A DNA stretch of 64,000 nt from JOPF133 sp052144935 (GCA_052144935.1 JBKQPR010000325.1:13687-77686), one strand, 5' to 3'. Shown: positions 24,880 through 34,175, numbered from the stretch's first letter. Made by a program: numbers and translations. The notes: generated by a model from the letters alone, not told the origin.

Positions 24880-27210
24880 CTATGCGATTCTGAGACGACT
24901 GAACACGGGGACTTTGGCAAGGTCCAGGAGGAATGCAAAAACCACCGCCGCCGCGAGTGTCTCTCCGATAACCAATGCGGGAAGAGGAGTCATGGCGATT
25001 CCGCAAGTGGCCAGCGTAGAGGCGATCGTCACGTCAAGCACAGACGACCCGACGAGCCACAGGCTTGGAGGAGAGGACCCCAGGCGCCGGCGTTCCCGAT
25101 TCGTATAAGTGGTTGCCTGATTGCCGAAAACGATGGCCACGAAGGCCGCAGTTCTTAGCGCTTCGACTCCAAGGTCCAGGCGGAATTTAGCGATGGCGAG
25201 GACGGCGGTGCAAAAGACCAGCTCGCAGATTCCCGTGAAGACACCGGCGATCGTCAATGCGCCGATTCGCCAGGCATTGGGCATCGGGGACGGCCGCACG
25301 TTGTCGGTCGTCAAGGACATGCCGAGCAGGTCGCCGGTGAGCATGATAATCACCATCAACATGGGAGTGAGGATCGCTTGTCCAGTCATGACCAGACCTA
25401 CCGCCAGGAAGAGCACCTGCACGGTTTTCTTGGTGACCGAGTTCAGCGCATAAGTCAGGATGCGCTGGAACGTTACGCGGCCTTCTTTCACCGCAGCGAC
25501 GATACCGCCGAGTCCGGGCTTGGTCAGCACAATGCCGGCCGCCGACTTGGCAACATCGGTCGCTGTTGACACCGCGATTCCCATCTGCGCCTGGCGCAGC
25601 GCCGGCGCGTCGTTGGCGCCGTCGCCGCACATACCTACGGTGTGGCCGCTCTTCTGGAACGCCTTGACGAGGTCGTACTTTCCCTCCGGAAGGACGCCTG
25701 CGAAGACGGCGAAATCCTCGGGACGCACGTCCGCGGGGACGGGGCCGGGCGGACATGTCTTTCCGTCCAGGCCTACGGCATGAGCTACGATCGCTGCCGT
25801 CGCGGGCGCGTCGCCGGTCACCATGACCGCGCGCACTCCCAACGTGTGCAGTTCCGTAATCAACGCGGCGGAATCCGGGCGGGGCGGATCGCTGAGAGCG
25901 ATGATTCCGGCCAGTTTCAGCGCCGCTGGTGGGCCCACCGCGACGGCCAGAACGCGGAAGCCCTGTGCCTCAAGCTCGCTCGCCGTTTTGGATGCATCCG
26001 GAGCCGGCTGTGTTAGGCCGGCAACTGCGGCAAAAGCCCCCTTCACGGCACGCACCGAGGCGCCGCCCGGATCGGTGGCAGTCGCCTCCGACATCTTCGT
26101 CCCAGGATCGAACGGAACGAACTTGATCAGTTTGGGTAGATCGGAGGCTACCTTTTTTGCGGCGGCGGCCCGGATGGCCGCGTCTACCGGATCTTGCCCG
26201 CCGTCCGAACTCGCCAGGGCAGCCAGTCCCAACACGTGCGAGTCGTCGAAGCCGGACATGGCATGGACGGCAGTCACGGTCAGCGCGTTTTGCGTCAGCG
26301 TGCCGGTCTTATCCGCGCACAGCACGTCGATGCTGGCCGCTTCATCCACGGCGGAGAGCCGCGTGGGAAGGACGCCCAGTTTTGCCAGAGCCCGAGCGCC
26401 GATCGCCGCGGCGAGGGTAAAAGTAGCCGGCAGCGCCACCGGGATCGACGCCAGAACCGCCGTGAGCACCAGGGGAATGATCTCACCAAGCGGCATCTTG
26501 AGAGCGTGGGCATACGCCACCAGGATCACGATGACGACGCCGTTGCACATGGCGAGATTGCGCACCACCCGGAGAACGGCCTTCTGCTGGGAACTTTCGA
26601 CGTGCGCCGTGCGAACCAGCTCCGCGGTGCGTCCAAACTTTGTGCGCGCTCCGGTCGCCGTGACCTCCGCGACCGCTTCCCCGCGCCGCACCAGCGCGCC
26701 CGCATAGGCCTCGAACCCGGCGCCAGCTTCGATCGGAACGGATTCGCCGGTGAGCATGGACTGGTCGAGCAGCACCGATCCCTCCGTCAGACGCACGTCG
26801 GCGGCCACCACGGCGCCGAGCGATAGCTTCACAATATCGCCAGGCACAAGTCCGGCAGCGGGCAGGGGAGCCCAAACTTGATCGCGACGAACCGACGCGT
26901 TTAGCGCAAGCCGCGACTTCAGCGCGGCTAGAGTCGCCTGCGCGCGCCCCTCCTGGAAAAATCCGAGAGCGGCGTTGAAAGCCAGGAGAGCCGCGATGAT
27001 GGCAGCCTCGACGTACTTGCCGAGCGCCAGCTCAAGCACGATCGCAGCCTCAAGCATCCAGGGAACCGGCGCCCAGAACTTGGTCAGCGCCCTGCGCAGT
27101 GGATCGAGAGCCGTGTCGGTCACGGCGTTCGGGCCGAACTTTTCGAGCCGGCCGCGGGCTTCCTGGCTGGTGAGACCGGCCGGGTTCGCGACATCCTTAG
27201 CGGAGGCCAT
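24880..27210 (-). CDS. plasma-membrane-type proton-efflux P-type ATPase
   Basis: A 776-residue P-type ATPase. Motifs: TGES actuator loop at 154-157, transmembrane IPVALPATFTLAAAIGA (the PxxLP region of P3A pumps), phosphorylation motif DKTGTLTQ with D300, and hinge MCGDGANDAPALRQAQMGIAV. The M4 sequence and the lack of a metal-binding Cys-Pro-Cys identify a P3A H+-ATPase rather than a heavy-metal pump. It should export protons at the expense of ATP. ATG at 27208-27210 is preferred over an upstream TTG. PPK2 lies 9 bp upstream on the same strand, so the two likely form an operon linking polyphosphate-derived energy to proton export (inference). Confidence 0.93.
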   Translation of the reverse strand: MASAKDVANPAGLTSQEARGRLEKFGPNAVTDTALDPLRRALTKFWAPVPWMLEAAIVLELALGKYVEAAIIAALLAFNAALGFFQEGRAQATLAALKSRLALNASVRRDQVWAPLPAAGLVPGDIVKLSLGAVVAADVRLTEGSVLLDQSMLTGESVPIEAGAGFEAYAGALVRRGEAVAEVTATGARTKFGRTAELVRTAHVESSQQKAVLRVVRNLAMCNGVVIVILVAYAHALKMPLGEIIPLVLTAVLASIPVALPATFTLAAAIGARALAKLGVLPTRLSAVDEAASIDVLCADKTGTLTQNALTVTAVHAMSGFDDSHVLGLAALASSDGGQDPVDAAIRAAAAKKVASDLPKLIKFVPFDPGTKMSEATATDPGGASVRAVKGAFAAVAGLTQPAPDASKTASELEAQGFRVLAVAVGPPAALKLAGIIALSDPPRPDSAALITELHTLGVRAVMVTGDAPATAAIVAHAVGLDGKTCPPGPVPADVRPEDFAVFAGVLPEGKYDLVKAFQKSGHTVGMCGDGANDAPALRQAQMGIAVSTATDVAKSAAGIVLTKPGLGGIVAAVKEGRVTFQRILTYALNSVTKKTVQVLFLAVGLVMTGQAILTPMLMVIIMLTGDLLGMSLTTDNVRPSPMPNAWRIGALTIAGVFTGICELVFCTAVLAIAKFRLDLGVEALRTAAFVAIVFGNQATTYTNRERRRLGSSPPSLWLVGSSVLDVTIASTLATCGIAMTPLPALVIGETLAAAVVFAFLLDLAKVPVFSRLRIA

Positions 27211-27219
27211 TTCCAAACC

Positions 27220-28089
27220 TTACTTCTCCAGCAGCTTGCGGATCGCTTTCAATTCCCGCCGGCGCTTCGCGGTGGTCTTGGGATACGCCAACTTCAGGTC
27301 ATTGAGCGTATCCAGGACAATTTGGGAAACAATCAACCGGGCATTCTGTTTATCGTCGGCGGGCACGGCATACCACGGCGCATGATGCGTGCTGGTCGCC
27401 TTGAGGCAATCCTCATAAGCCTCCATGTACTGCTTCCAGTATTTCCGCTCGTGAATGTCCGCGAGACTGAATTTCCAGTTCTTGTCCGGCTCGTCGATGC
27501 GCTCGAGGAATCGCTTTCGCTGTTCTTCCTGCGACAGGTGAAGGAAGATTTTGACGGTCCGTGTTCCGTTTCGGTAGAGGTGGCTCTCCAGATCCACGAT
27601 GGAGCGATACCGCTCCTCCCAGATGGTTTTCTCGTCGCGCAGCTCTTCGGAAAGCCCCTGGCTGCGGAGAATCTCCGGATGCACGCGAACGACCAGCACT
27701 TCCTCGTAATACGATCGGTTGAATATGCCGATCTGGCCGCGTTCGGGCAGCCGGACGGTGGTGCGCCAGAGAAAATCGTGTTGCAGTTCCTCGGCGCTGG
27801 GCTGTTTGAAACTGGAAACCTGGCAGCCTTCCGGATTGACTCCGGACATGACGTGCCGGATGGCGCCGTCCTTGCCGGCCGCGTCCATGGCCTGAAAAAT
27901 GAGCAGCAACGCATAGCGGTTGGCCGCGTAGTGAAGTTGTTGCAGGGAGCTGAGCGCCTGAACGTGCTCTTCCAGAAGTTTGTGGTACTGCTCCTTCGAC
28001 TTATAGAGCGGCTTCACAATCGTCGGCCAGTCTCTGAGCTTGCACTTTTCACCTGGCCGCACACGGAAATCCTTGCAGTCGATTTTCAT
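27220..28089 (-). CDS. ppk2: polyphosphate kinase 2 (PPK2) family protein
   Basis: A 289-residue PPK2-family protein, typical length for the single-domain type. Walker A is FQAMDAAGKDGAIRHV (about 65-80). The lid/Walker B region is GQIGIFNRSYYEEVLVVRVHPE. FLHLSQEEQRKRFLERIDEPDKNWKFS is another family block. These enzymes move phosphate between polyphosphate and (d)NDP or NMP. The start MKIDCKDFRV at 28087-28089 is preceded by AAAGGATC; an open frame further upstream lacks family similarity. It precedes the P-type ATPase gene by 9 bp. Which nucleotide it uses (class I, II or III) cannot be told by eye. Confidence 0.93.
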   Translation of the reverse strand: MKIDCKDFRVRPGEKCKLRDWPTIVKPLYKSKEQYHKLLEEHVQALSSLQQLHYAANRYALLLIFQAMDAAGKDGAIRHVMSGVNPEGCQVSSFKQPSAEELQHDFLWRTTVRLPERGQIGIFNRSYYEEVLVVRVHPEILRSQGLSEELRDEKTIWEERYRSIVDLESHLYRNGTRTVKIFLHLSQEEQRKRFLERIDEPDKNWKFSLADIHERKYWKQYMEAYEDCLKATSTHHAPWYAVPADDKQNARLIVSQIVLDTLNDLKLAYPKTTAKRRRELKAIRKLLEK

Positions 28090-28295
28090 CTTGATCCTTT
28101 CGTTGTCAGCGCTTCGATGATCGCCACCACAACCGTGAAGCGATTTGCCCCGCCGCTGCACTAACATGGCAGGCGGCATCATCGGAGGGATTGCCGTCCG
28201 GCTCCGGGTGAGCCCCCTTCCATTTCCTTCCTTCTACCCCGGAGGTAGGGGCGTGTTCTCTCCGCACGCCTCTGCTGTCTGCCCGCGGCCAGCCC
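28090..28295. other. intergenic region upstream of ppk2
   Basis: About 200 bp between the ppk2 start and the end of the next gene. A small hairpin (CTACC-CCGGA-GGTAG near 28234-28248) is the only structure noted. I see no gene or clear promoter. Confidence 0.4.
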
Positions 28296-29135
28296 TCACT
28301 TCCCGCCCGGCTTCCATTGCGTGAGCGTCCGCCCATCGCCGGCTGTGCTGCTGAAATCGGCCGGACGCTCGCGCCCCGGCGCCGCGAAGCAGGTCTCCAG
28401 CGTGCCGCCCTCCAGCCGGTAGATTCCGTGCTGCGCCTTGCCCTTCTGGGGTCCGTGCGCGAGAACGTAATTCATCCGGTGCGGCACGGCCGAGCGGTCC
28501 ACGCGGTAAGCGGCCCGGAGCATGACCTGCGGTCCCATGGTCACCGTGACCTCGGTGGCCGACGCCGCCCGCTTGCCGTACTTGAGAAACTCCGTTTCCA
28601 GCGGGCGGCCGTCCATCACGCACGACCCCATCGACCACTCGCCCGCCAATTCCGGGGCCGGATCGCCCTCCGGCCCTGGAACCTCCGCCGCCGCGGTTTC
28701 CCCTTTGGCCTGCTTCGCCCGCGGCGCAGAGGCGCCCCCTGAGGTAGCCTGTGGGGTGCCTTCGGGGCCCATCGCTCCACCGCGCCGCAGCGTTTCCAGA
28801 GCCAGGCCGCTCCCCGGGGTGGTGGCGAACTCGCCGGGCCGCGGGCCGCCCGTGGTGTTCAGGCAGATGCGCCAAGCGTCGCCGTCCAACTCGTAGATGC
28901 CGCGGTTGGTATTGCCCTTCTCCGGACCCTCCGTGAACACCAGGTTGAAGTGTTTGGGCTTCCTGGTGGCATCCACCTCGACCACGCCTTCGTAAGCGGC
29001 CCCCATCGAAATGGTGGTGAAGCGGTCGCCCTTCACCACTACCTGGCCGGAGGGGCTTCCCTCCATCTTCTGCCCGTCCACCTCCAACGAAACGATCGTC
29101 CATGTCCCCTGCAGTGCCTTGATTTCCCACGTCAC
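28296..29135 (-). CDS. two-module TIGR03067-like protein
   Basis: A 279-residue protein with two related modules of about 100 residues. Module 1: IKALQGTWTIVSLEVDGQKM ... FTEGPEKGNTNRGIYELDGDAWRICLNTTGG.RPGEF. Module 2: ELAGEWSMGSCVMDGRPLE ... LAHGPQKGKAQHGIYRLEGGTLETCFAAPGRERPADFSS. This pattern (LQGTW ... GIYxLxGDxLxxC ... RPxxF) is typical of the TIGR03067 family, of unknown function and common in planctomycetes and acidobacteria. No signal peptide. The GTG at 29133-29135 is chosen because GGGAGG sits just upstream; the frame remains open further upstream but crosses the foldback element. Confidence 0.8.
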   Translation of the reverse strand: MTWEIKALQGTWTIVSLEVDGQKMEGSPSGQVVVKGDRFTTISMGAAYEGVVEVDATRKPKHFNLVFTEGPEKGNTNRGIYELDGDAWRICLNTTGGPRPGEFATTPGSGLALETLRRGGAMGPEGTPQATSGGASAPRAKQAKGETAAAEVPGPEGDPAPELAGEWSMGSCVMDGRPLETEFLKYGKRAASATEVTVTMGPQVMLRAAYRVDRSAVPHRMNYVLAHGPQKGKAQHGIYRLEGGTLETCFAAPGRERPADFSSTAGDGRTLTQWKPGGK

Positions 29136-29220
29136 AGTGCACCTCCCCGGCAGCGAAATTGGATCCCAGGGGGGAATTATATCAATTTTGTAGAAGTCGA
29201 TAGCCAATGGGCTGGAGTTT

Positions 29221-29501
29221 TGTCGGAGCAAAGTAGAAAGTTCCGGTCCGGCAAAGTAGAAAGTTCCGGTTCCAGACGGCGGCGCCAGCGCACAGCCTGC
29301 CATTCCCTCATCTCCGGTGCTTGCTTCACGCATCGCGGGCCGGGCCCCGTCAGGGCCGCGCCGGGGTTGCGCGCCGAAGGGCAGCCTTGACGGGTGGCCG
29401 CGATGCAAGACAATGACCTTCGAGGGAATGGCAGGGAACAGCGACAAGATAACAACATCTGATACTCGTCTGAAACCGGAACTTTCTACTTTGCCGCGAC
29501 A
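29221..29501. mobile_element. 281-bp foldback/MITE-like element
   Basis: The ends form a 27-bp terminal inverted repeat with about 25 matches: TGTCGGAGCAAAGTAGAAAG... at the left and its complement ending ...CGACA at the right (TG/CA termini). A second direct copy of the inner terminus lies at 29250-29270, as in IS21-type multiple end repeats. Nested inverted repeats continue inward (TGCCATTCCCTC/GAGGGAATGGCA, GCATCGCGG/CCGCGATGC, CCCGTCA/TGACGGG), so nearly the whole element can fold back. It has no transposase. No clear target-site duplication: the flanks differ. Confidence 0.75.
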
Positions 29502-29597
29502 CGGTGGCGTGTGACGGTTGCCTGGGGGCCGAGCCGGCGTTGGAGGGTTACGCCAGCGTCGGCGTTTGGGCCTACAATACAGATCAGGAGGCTATTC

Positions 29598-29867
29598 ATG
29601 TTCACCATGTTGGCTGTCCTGGTCTACCTCTTGGCGATCGCCGTTCCTCTATACCTTTTGTACCGCTTGGGTTCGCAAGCCTGGTATTGGCACGCGTTGT
29701 CCATTGCCGCCGCTCTGGCGCTGGGGATCGTCCCGACGCCTCCCGAGTGGAAGAGTGCGGGCGTCGACCTGCTTTTCGGATTCGCGCTGACCTTCCTGCT
29801 GCTGTGGGGAGTCGGCGGGCTGGTGGTTTTCCGGCCCCACGTCCACGCGCACGAGAAACACGCATAG
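29598..29867 (+). CDS. small membrane protein
   Basis: An 89-residue protein of three hydrophobic segments: MFTMLAVLVYLLAIAVPLYLLY, WHALSIAAALALGIVP and LLFGFALTFLLLWGVGGLVVF, ending in a His-rich tail HVHAHEKHA that could bind metal. Start ATG 29598 has an AGGAGG 7 bp upstream. I do not recognise a family. It lies downstream of the foldback element. Confidence 0.7.
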   Translation: MFTMLAVLVYLLAIAVPLYLLYRLGSQAWYWHALSIAAALALGIVPTPPEWKSAGVDLLFGFALTFLLLWGVGGLVVFRPHVHAHEKHA

Positions 29868-29960
29868 GAGACCCGGTTGGAAGGTCGCCGCGGGGCAAAC
29901 GCTCGGCCTGCGATCCGTTCGCCCGCCCCGCGAGTGCCGCGGCTACCGCCCAGCCTGGCG

Positions 29961-30683
29961 CTAGAAGAATAAGATCACGTCGCTGGCGAACGTAAGCTGG
30001 CTGTGCTTCGTGCCGTTGTTGTAAGCCGGCGCGTCGTAGGAGTGTTCCCAGCGAAGCTCCGGACGGAAGAGGACCGTGGTGCCCACCCAGTGGCCCCAGC
30101 CGAGCAGATGCTCCGAGTACCGGGTCTTGAATCCGGTCCGCTGGCCTACGAAATCGTCGAAGAATTCGTTGCGGAACGAGAAGTAATCGTGCTTCGACGC
30201 CTGATACTTCTGGTAATTGACGATGGCGTAATCCGGCGCATAGCAAGTCACCTGCTCGATGCTCTTGCAGATTGCCCCGTTGGCGCCCGTGATAAGCAAG
30301 GCTTGCCCCTCGGGATTATTTACATTGGGCGTGTGACTCTCGTATTGGTACCAGGTCTCGGTCGAGGACTGACGAAACCATCTTTATCGGCCATCAATTG
30401 ATAGCGCCCGGGCTTCATATCGGGAGCCGCGAAAGCGCCAGCGCCGTCGGTTGTAAGGACGCGATCCGTACCATCGTCCAGGCTGCACCACCACCCGCAC
30501 ACCGTCCAGAGGCGCTCCCTCGGGGCCCTTGGTCACGCCAAATTAGGTTGCCGAGGCCGCTGGAGCGGGGCCCGAGGCGCCTGCGTCGGGGGCGTTACCC
30601 ACGACCGATCGACCGAAACACGCCGCGGCAAACAACGCCCCGGCAAAAATGGAGCGCGCGTAGAATCTATAACTTTGGATCAT
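29961..30683 (-). pseudogene. degraded bbp2/OmpL-like porin gene with CarboxypepD_reg N-terminus
   Basis: Read on the minus strand, a signal peptide (MIQSYRFYARSIFAGALFAAACFG) is followed by an early stop. Then in two other frames come a carboxypeptidase-regulatory module (TKGPEGAPLDGVRVVV; DGAGAFAAPDMKPGRYQLMADKDG) and the end of an outer-membrane beta-barrel (LLGWGHWVGTTVLFRPELRW, HSQLTFASDVILFF). Frameshifts, stops and loss of most of the barrel show decay. The family is the same as the porins at 31061 and 35451, so this is a third, older member of the cluster, in opposite orientation. Confidence 0.75.
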
Positions 30684-30779
30684 AGATCTCACCGCTACTG
30701 AGTTATGAGTAGGAACCGTGCGACGAAGACGCAGACTGTTTACACTATCTTCCAGAAGTGTAAGCGAAGGAGGATAAGG

Positions 30780-30990
30780 ATATCGTAAAGATAGCCTAAA
30801 AGTTTTGTATGGAGCCGAAAGATATCTTTTTCGCCGGCGAAGCCGCTGCGGCGCTCGAGCCCGCGGTCTGATCGGCCCCATCCAAAATTTTGATGGTTTC
30901 TTTAGGAAATACCCACATTATCTTTATGTCTTCCTTATGCCTTGCGGCCAAAAATGGCTAGATCTATGGGAACTTCGAAAGGCATAAAAT
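30780..30990 (+). promoter_or_regulatory. conserved leader, copy A (upstream of first porin)
   Basis: About 200 noncoding bp nearly duplicated at 35030-35240. Strongly conserved blocks are GCCTAAAAGTT..TATGGAGC.GAAAGA and the AT-rich stretch CCAAAATTTTGATGG, TTTCTTTAGGAAATACC, ACATTATCTTTAT, then CTATGGGAACTTCGAAAG. CCTAAA and TTTAGG in these blocks are complementary and about 90 nt apart. The central part between blocks differs in both sequence and length. It may be a promoter plus 5' UTR or a structured RNA; I could not match it to a known riboswitch. Confidence 0.6.
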
Positions 30991-31060
30991 CTTTCCGCAC
31001 GTTCTTCTTTCGGCCAGCCGGCTTACTGAAAATGGGGCATCGGTTGCACTGTTAGCCGGC

Positions 31061-33091
31061 TTGCTGGCCGCTGGCGCCGCGACCGCCCAACCAAGGTTTG
31101 GCGCGCTTACCGGGTTGATCGTGGATGGCACCAATACGCCAGTCGGTGGCGCAACGATTACCGCCGCGCAACAGGACGGCAGCGCCATTCGCGGCACGAT
31201 CTCGGGCAGCGATGGAGTCTATTCGTTTGGCGACGTGGTTCCGGGCACTTACTCGGTGATTGCGCAGGCGCCGGGTCTTCCGGATGTCACCTTTCCAGCC
31301 GTGCAAGTAATCGCGGGACGAGCGGCCAGAGCAGACCTGACGATCGGGCCGTCCACGGCGCCGCTGCCGCCGGCTGTGGTGTCGTCCGAGGCCCCGGCCG
31401 CGATTCCGCAGGGCACTGTCGCCCGCGGCCCCTCGATCAATCCACAGACCGCCAACGCTGCGATTTCGGACAGCCTCTGGAAGCGGTGGCTAAAGGGAGA
31501 ACATCTCACCATGCAGGATCTGGAATCGCCCGCGCCGCTGACGGCATCGGTGCATTCGATCCCTGCCGGCCCGGCGACGTCCCCGTCTGAGGCTCCGTCG
31601 ATTCCCGACGTTACGCCGTTGCCCACTCGCACGGTGCCGGCAGATCCGCCCACCAGCCCGCCCGCGCCGGCCCCTCAGCAGGCCGGGCCGCCCGCTCCGT
31701 CTCTTCCGGACGCCTTGCAAGCACCACCGGCCGCTCCCGCCGTTGACAACGATACGCCGTTCGCCTACGGCGACTTTACCTGGCTCAATGGGACTCCGCG
31801 CAACAAAGACACCGTTCTGGACACGAAATTCTTTACTCCGGAAATTCGGTTCGATACTCACTACATGGAAGATTTCAACCAGCCGATCGACCACACCATC
31901 GTCGGGGCGACCGAGTCGTTCCGCTCCGGCGAAGTCCAGATCGAGCAGGCCAGCGTCGGCGGCGACTTCCATTGGGAGAACATTCGTGGTCGAATCCTGT
32001 TCATGTTTGGCATGTTTGCCACTACGACACCGCGCAATGACGCCAGTTTTGGGGTCGGCCAATGGAACCTTCGCGACGCGTACAAATACGTTTCGGAAGC
32101 TTACGGCGGGTACCACTTCAACGTGAATCATGGGCTTAACGTGGACGCTGGAATCTTCGTCTCGTACATCGGTCTGTTCAGCTACTACAATTTCGATAAC
32201 TGGACTTACCAGCCATCCTACGTGTCCTCGAACACGCCTTGGTTCTTTAACGGCGTGCGCGTTCAGTGGTTCCCTACACATAAGCTGAAAATCGAACCCT
32301 GGTTCATCAACGGATGGCAATCCTACGCCAAGTACAACGGCCATCCGGGTTTGGGAGGACAACTTCTGTGGGAGCCGAAAGAATGGTTTAAGCTGGTTGC
32401 GAACCAGTATGGCTACGGACAGGATAACCTGGGTCTTCCCCACACGGAACGTATTCACACGGACGATAGCATCGAGATCAGGTACTACCACAACTCGGAA
32501 AGCACGGGTATCTCGAAGATGGCATTCTCCCTCACCGCAGACGCGGGATGCCAATATGGCGGCGGCATTCAGTGCACCGGCGCGCCCAGCAAGAACAAGG
32601 AATCGTTTGTAGGGTGGATGCTCTATAACCGGATATGGCTCCGCAGGGATCTGTGGGCCCTCACGCTCGGCGGCGGAGAGATGAGCAACTGGGGCCGCTA
32701 TCTGACGCTGCTGCCGCCAATCAATGGGGCCGACGCCGTAACGGGTTCGCCTTACTTCACGCAGCTTCCCGGCCAAAGGGCCCACATGTGGGATAGCACG
32801 GTCACCTTGCAGTACATGCCCAAACAGTACATCACCTGGTGGGCGGAGGTTGGGTATCGTCACTCCGATATCCCCTACTTCGCCGGGCGCGGCGGGGTCA
32901 CACCCCCCGGCTTCCAGCTCGGCGGAACAAATGGCGCTCCTGGGCAGTTCGCCTGTATGAGCGGAGCAGCGTCCGGCGCCAGCGATCTCCCGACTGCGAC
33001 CACGAATTGCGCCAGCGCCGGCGGCGTCTGGTTCCCCGACCTTCGCCGCAGCGAAGCGAAGGCCTCCATTGGCGTGATGGTGAAGTTTTAG
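31061..33091 (+). CDS. bbp2/OmpL-like outer-membrane porin with regulatory-like N-domain, copy A (start damaged)
   Basis: A large porin-like protein: a CarboxypepD_reg-like N-module (GLIVDGTNTPVGGATITAAQ, DGVYSFGDVVPGTYSVIA), a Pro/Ala-rich linker, and a ~420-residue PF07642-type beta-barrel (FTWLNGTPRNKDTVLDTKFF, DAYKYVSEAYGGYHF, NTPWFFNGVRVQWFP, ... SEAKASIGVMVKF). Compared with copy B, ~215 bp with the ribosome site and ATG are missing and one base is lost in the signal-peptide codons (near 31036). The only in-frame start is TTG 31061, which would leave a truncated leader. It may therefore not be exported, or be a recent pseudogene. The barrel itself is intact. It precedes a ~240-aa exported partner, as copy B does. 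Confidence 0.8.
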   Translation: MLAAGAATAQPRFGALTGLIVDGTNTPVGGATITAAQQDGSAIRGTISGSDGVYSFGDVVPGTYSVIAQAPGLPDVTFPAVQVIAGRAARADLTIGPSTAPLPPAVVSSEAPAAIPQGTVARGPSINPQTANAAISDSLWKRWLKGEHLTMQDLESPAPLTASVHSIPAGPATSPSEAPSIPDVTPLPTRTVPADPPTSPPAPAPQQAGPPAPSLPDALQAPPAAPAVDNDTPFAYGDFTWLNGTPRNKDTVLDTKFFTPEIRFDTHYMEDFNQPIDHTIVGATESFRSGEVQIEQASVGGDFHWENIRGRILFMFGMFATTTPRNDASFGVGQWNLRDAYKYVSEAYGGYHFNVNHGLNVDAGIFVSYIGLFSYYNFDNWTYQPSYVSSNTPWFFNGVRVQWFPTHKLKIEPWFINGWQSYAKYNGHPGLGGQLLWEPKEWFKLVANQYGYGQDNLGLPHTERIHTDDSIEIRYYHNSESTGISKMAFSLTADAGCQYGGGIQCTGAPSKNKESFVGWMLYNRIWLRRDLWALTLGGGEMSNWGRYLTLLPPINGADAVTGSPYFTQLPGQRAHMWDSTVTLQYMPKQYITWWAEVGYRHSDIPYFAGRGGVTPPGFQLGGTNGAPGQFACMSGAASGASDLPTATTNCASAGGVWFPDLRRSEAKASIGVMVKF

Positions 33092-33180
33092 TGCCGCACC
33101 CGAGCGAGTTGGATTACGGAGAGCGCTCCCGACGGAAGCCTGGCCGCTGCTCCGCTTTTTGGAAGTAACGGAAGTAACGG

Positions 33181-33909
33181 ATGCGTAATTTACTGGTGCA
33201 ATCGTTTTGCCTGATGGTAGCCGCGGCTGGCCTCATGGCAGCGGATCCGGTTTGGATGAGCAAGCCGCCCGCCCAGTGGACCGACGAGGACGCTAAGCAG
33301 ATCCTCACCGCGTCACCTTGGGTGAAGGAGAATCGAGCCACTATCACGCGCCGGCTGACCGAGGACCAGCTTAGGGAAGGCGGACAAATGGGACAACCCC
33401 TCGGCGTCGGCAATGAGGGGGTGGACCCGAAGGGCAGCGGACCGAAGCTGTCGCCGAATATCTTCGCGGGCCCCGGAGGCGATGACCGCAGCGCCCGGTC
33501 TCTTCCCCAACCCATTCGGTTGAAACTGCGTTGGGAGAGTGCCATTCCGGTTCAGATCGCGGAGTTGAAGTCGTACGATGCCGAGCCTCCCACGATGGAG
33601 GGCGACGGCTATCGCATCGCCGTCTACGGCATTCCCGGCGGCGGTTTCAAGGGCGATCCCACGAAACTGGGCGCACCTCTGAAAAATCTAGCCGCTTTAA
33701 AGCGCGAGGGGAAAAAGGACGTGAGGCCGATCAGCGTCGAGGTGTTCCAGCGAGAAAAGGACGTGGTCGTGGTCTATTTGTTTCCTTTGTCCGCGGAAAT
33801 CACCAGGAAAGACCGGCAAATTCAATTCGAGGCGCACATCGGGCGGATTGTGGTCGCCCAAACTTTCGAGTTGAGTGAAATGGAGTTTATGGGCAGGCTG
33901 GCACTTTAA
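33181..33909 (+). CDS. exported protein of unknown function, copy A
   Basis: A 242-residue protein with a signal peptide (MRNLLVQSFCLMVAAAGLMAADP), then WTDEDAKQILTASPWVKE, RRLTEDQLREGGQMGQ, VDPKGSGPKLSPNI and a C-terminal beta-rich part ending TFELSEMEFMGRLAL. It is a clear paralogue of the protein at 37602 (same motif order). I do not recognise the family. Its constant position after a bbp2 porin implies a shared envelope function. The start ATG follows a tandem CGGAAGTAA duplication with no obvious strong ribosome site. Confidence 0.8.
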   Translation: MRNLLVQSFCLMVAAAGLMAADPVWMSKPPAQWTDEDAKQILTASPWVKENRATITRRLTEDQLREGGQMGQPLGVGNEGVDPKGSGPKLSPNIFAGPGGDDRSARSLPQPIRLKLRWESAIPVQIAELKSYDAEPPTMEGDGYRIAVYGIPGGGFKGDPTKLGAPLKNLAALKREGKKDVRPISVEVFQREKDVVVVYLFPLSAEITRKDRQIQFEAHIGRIVVAQTFELSEMEFMGRLAL

Positions 33910-33980
33910 CGTTACGCGGTACGGGATTCTTTAGAGGAGATGAATGAAGGCTTACAATATCCGGGTGGCGAGCGCTGGCG

Positions 33981-34046
33981 TGGATGCCCCAACGGGACCT
34001 TCGCCGCGGCCAGGCCATTCTGAGCGTTGGGGTAATGGTTGAGTTG
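33981..34046 (+). pseudogene. C-terminal remnant of another bbp2 porin
   Basis: The frame reads W..RDLRRGQAILSVGVMVEL, matching the last ~20 residues of porin copy B (WRPDLRKGQALLSLSIMVKL). Nothing else of the barrel remains. It lies between unit A and the truncated kinase, showing that at least one more porin copy once stood here. Confidence 0.7.
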
Positions 34047-34175
34047 CAGCCTGGTGCATCCGTGATCGGCAACGTCGACAGCTCCGCGGCGGCAGGCGCG
34101 ATTCCGTCGCTCGGGTCGCGGTGCCTCGGGATCCCAACGAACCGCGGCAAGAGCCGGGCTTCGCAGTCGCCCACA

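Noticed and set aside
30805..30987. Small ORF in porin leader A
   Set aside because: The frame is not kept to the same end in leader B and has no ribosome site; nucleotide blocks are conserved instead.
30780..30990. Known riboswitch in the porin leader
   Set aside because: I compared the conserved blocks by eye with cobalamin, TPP and c-di-GMP motifs and found no match.
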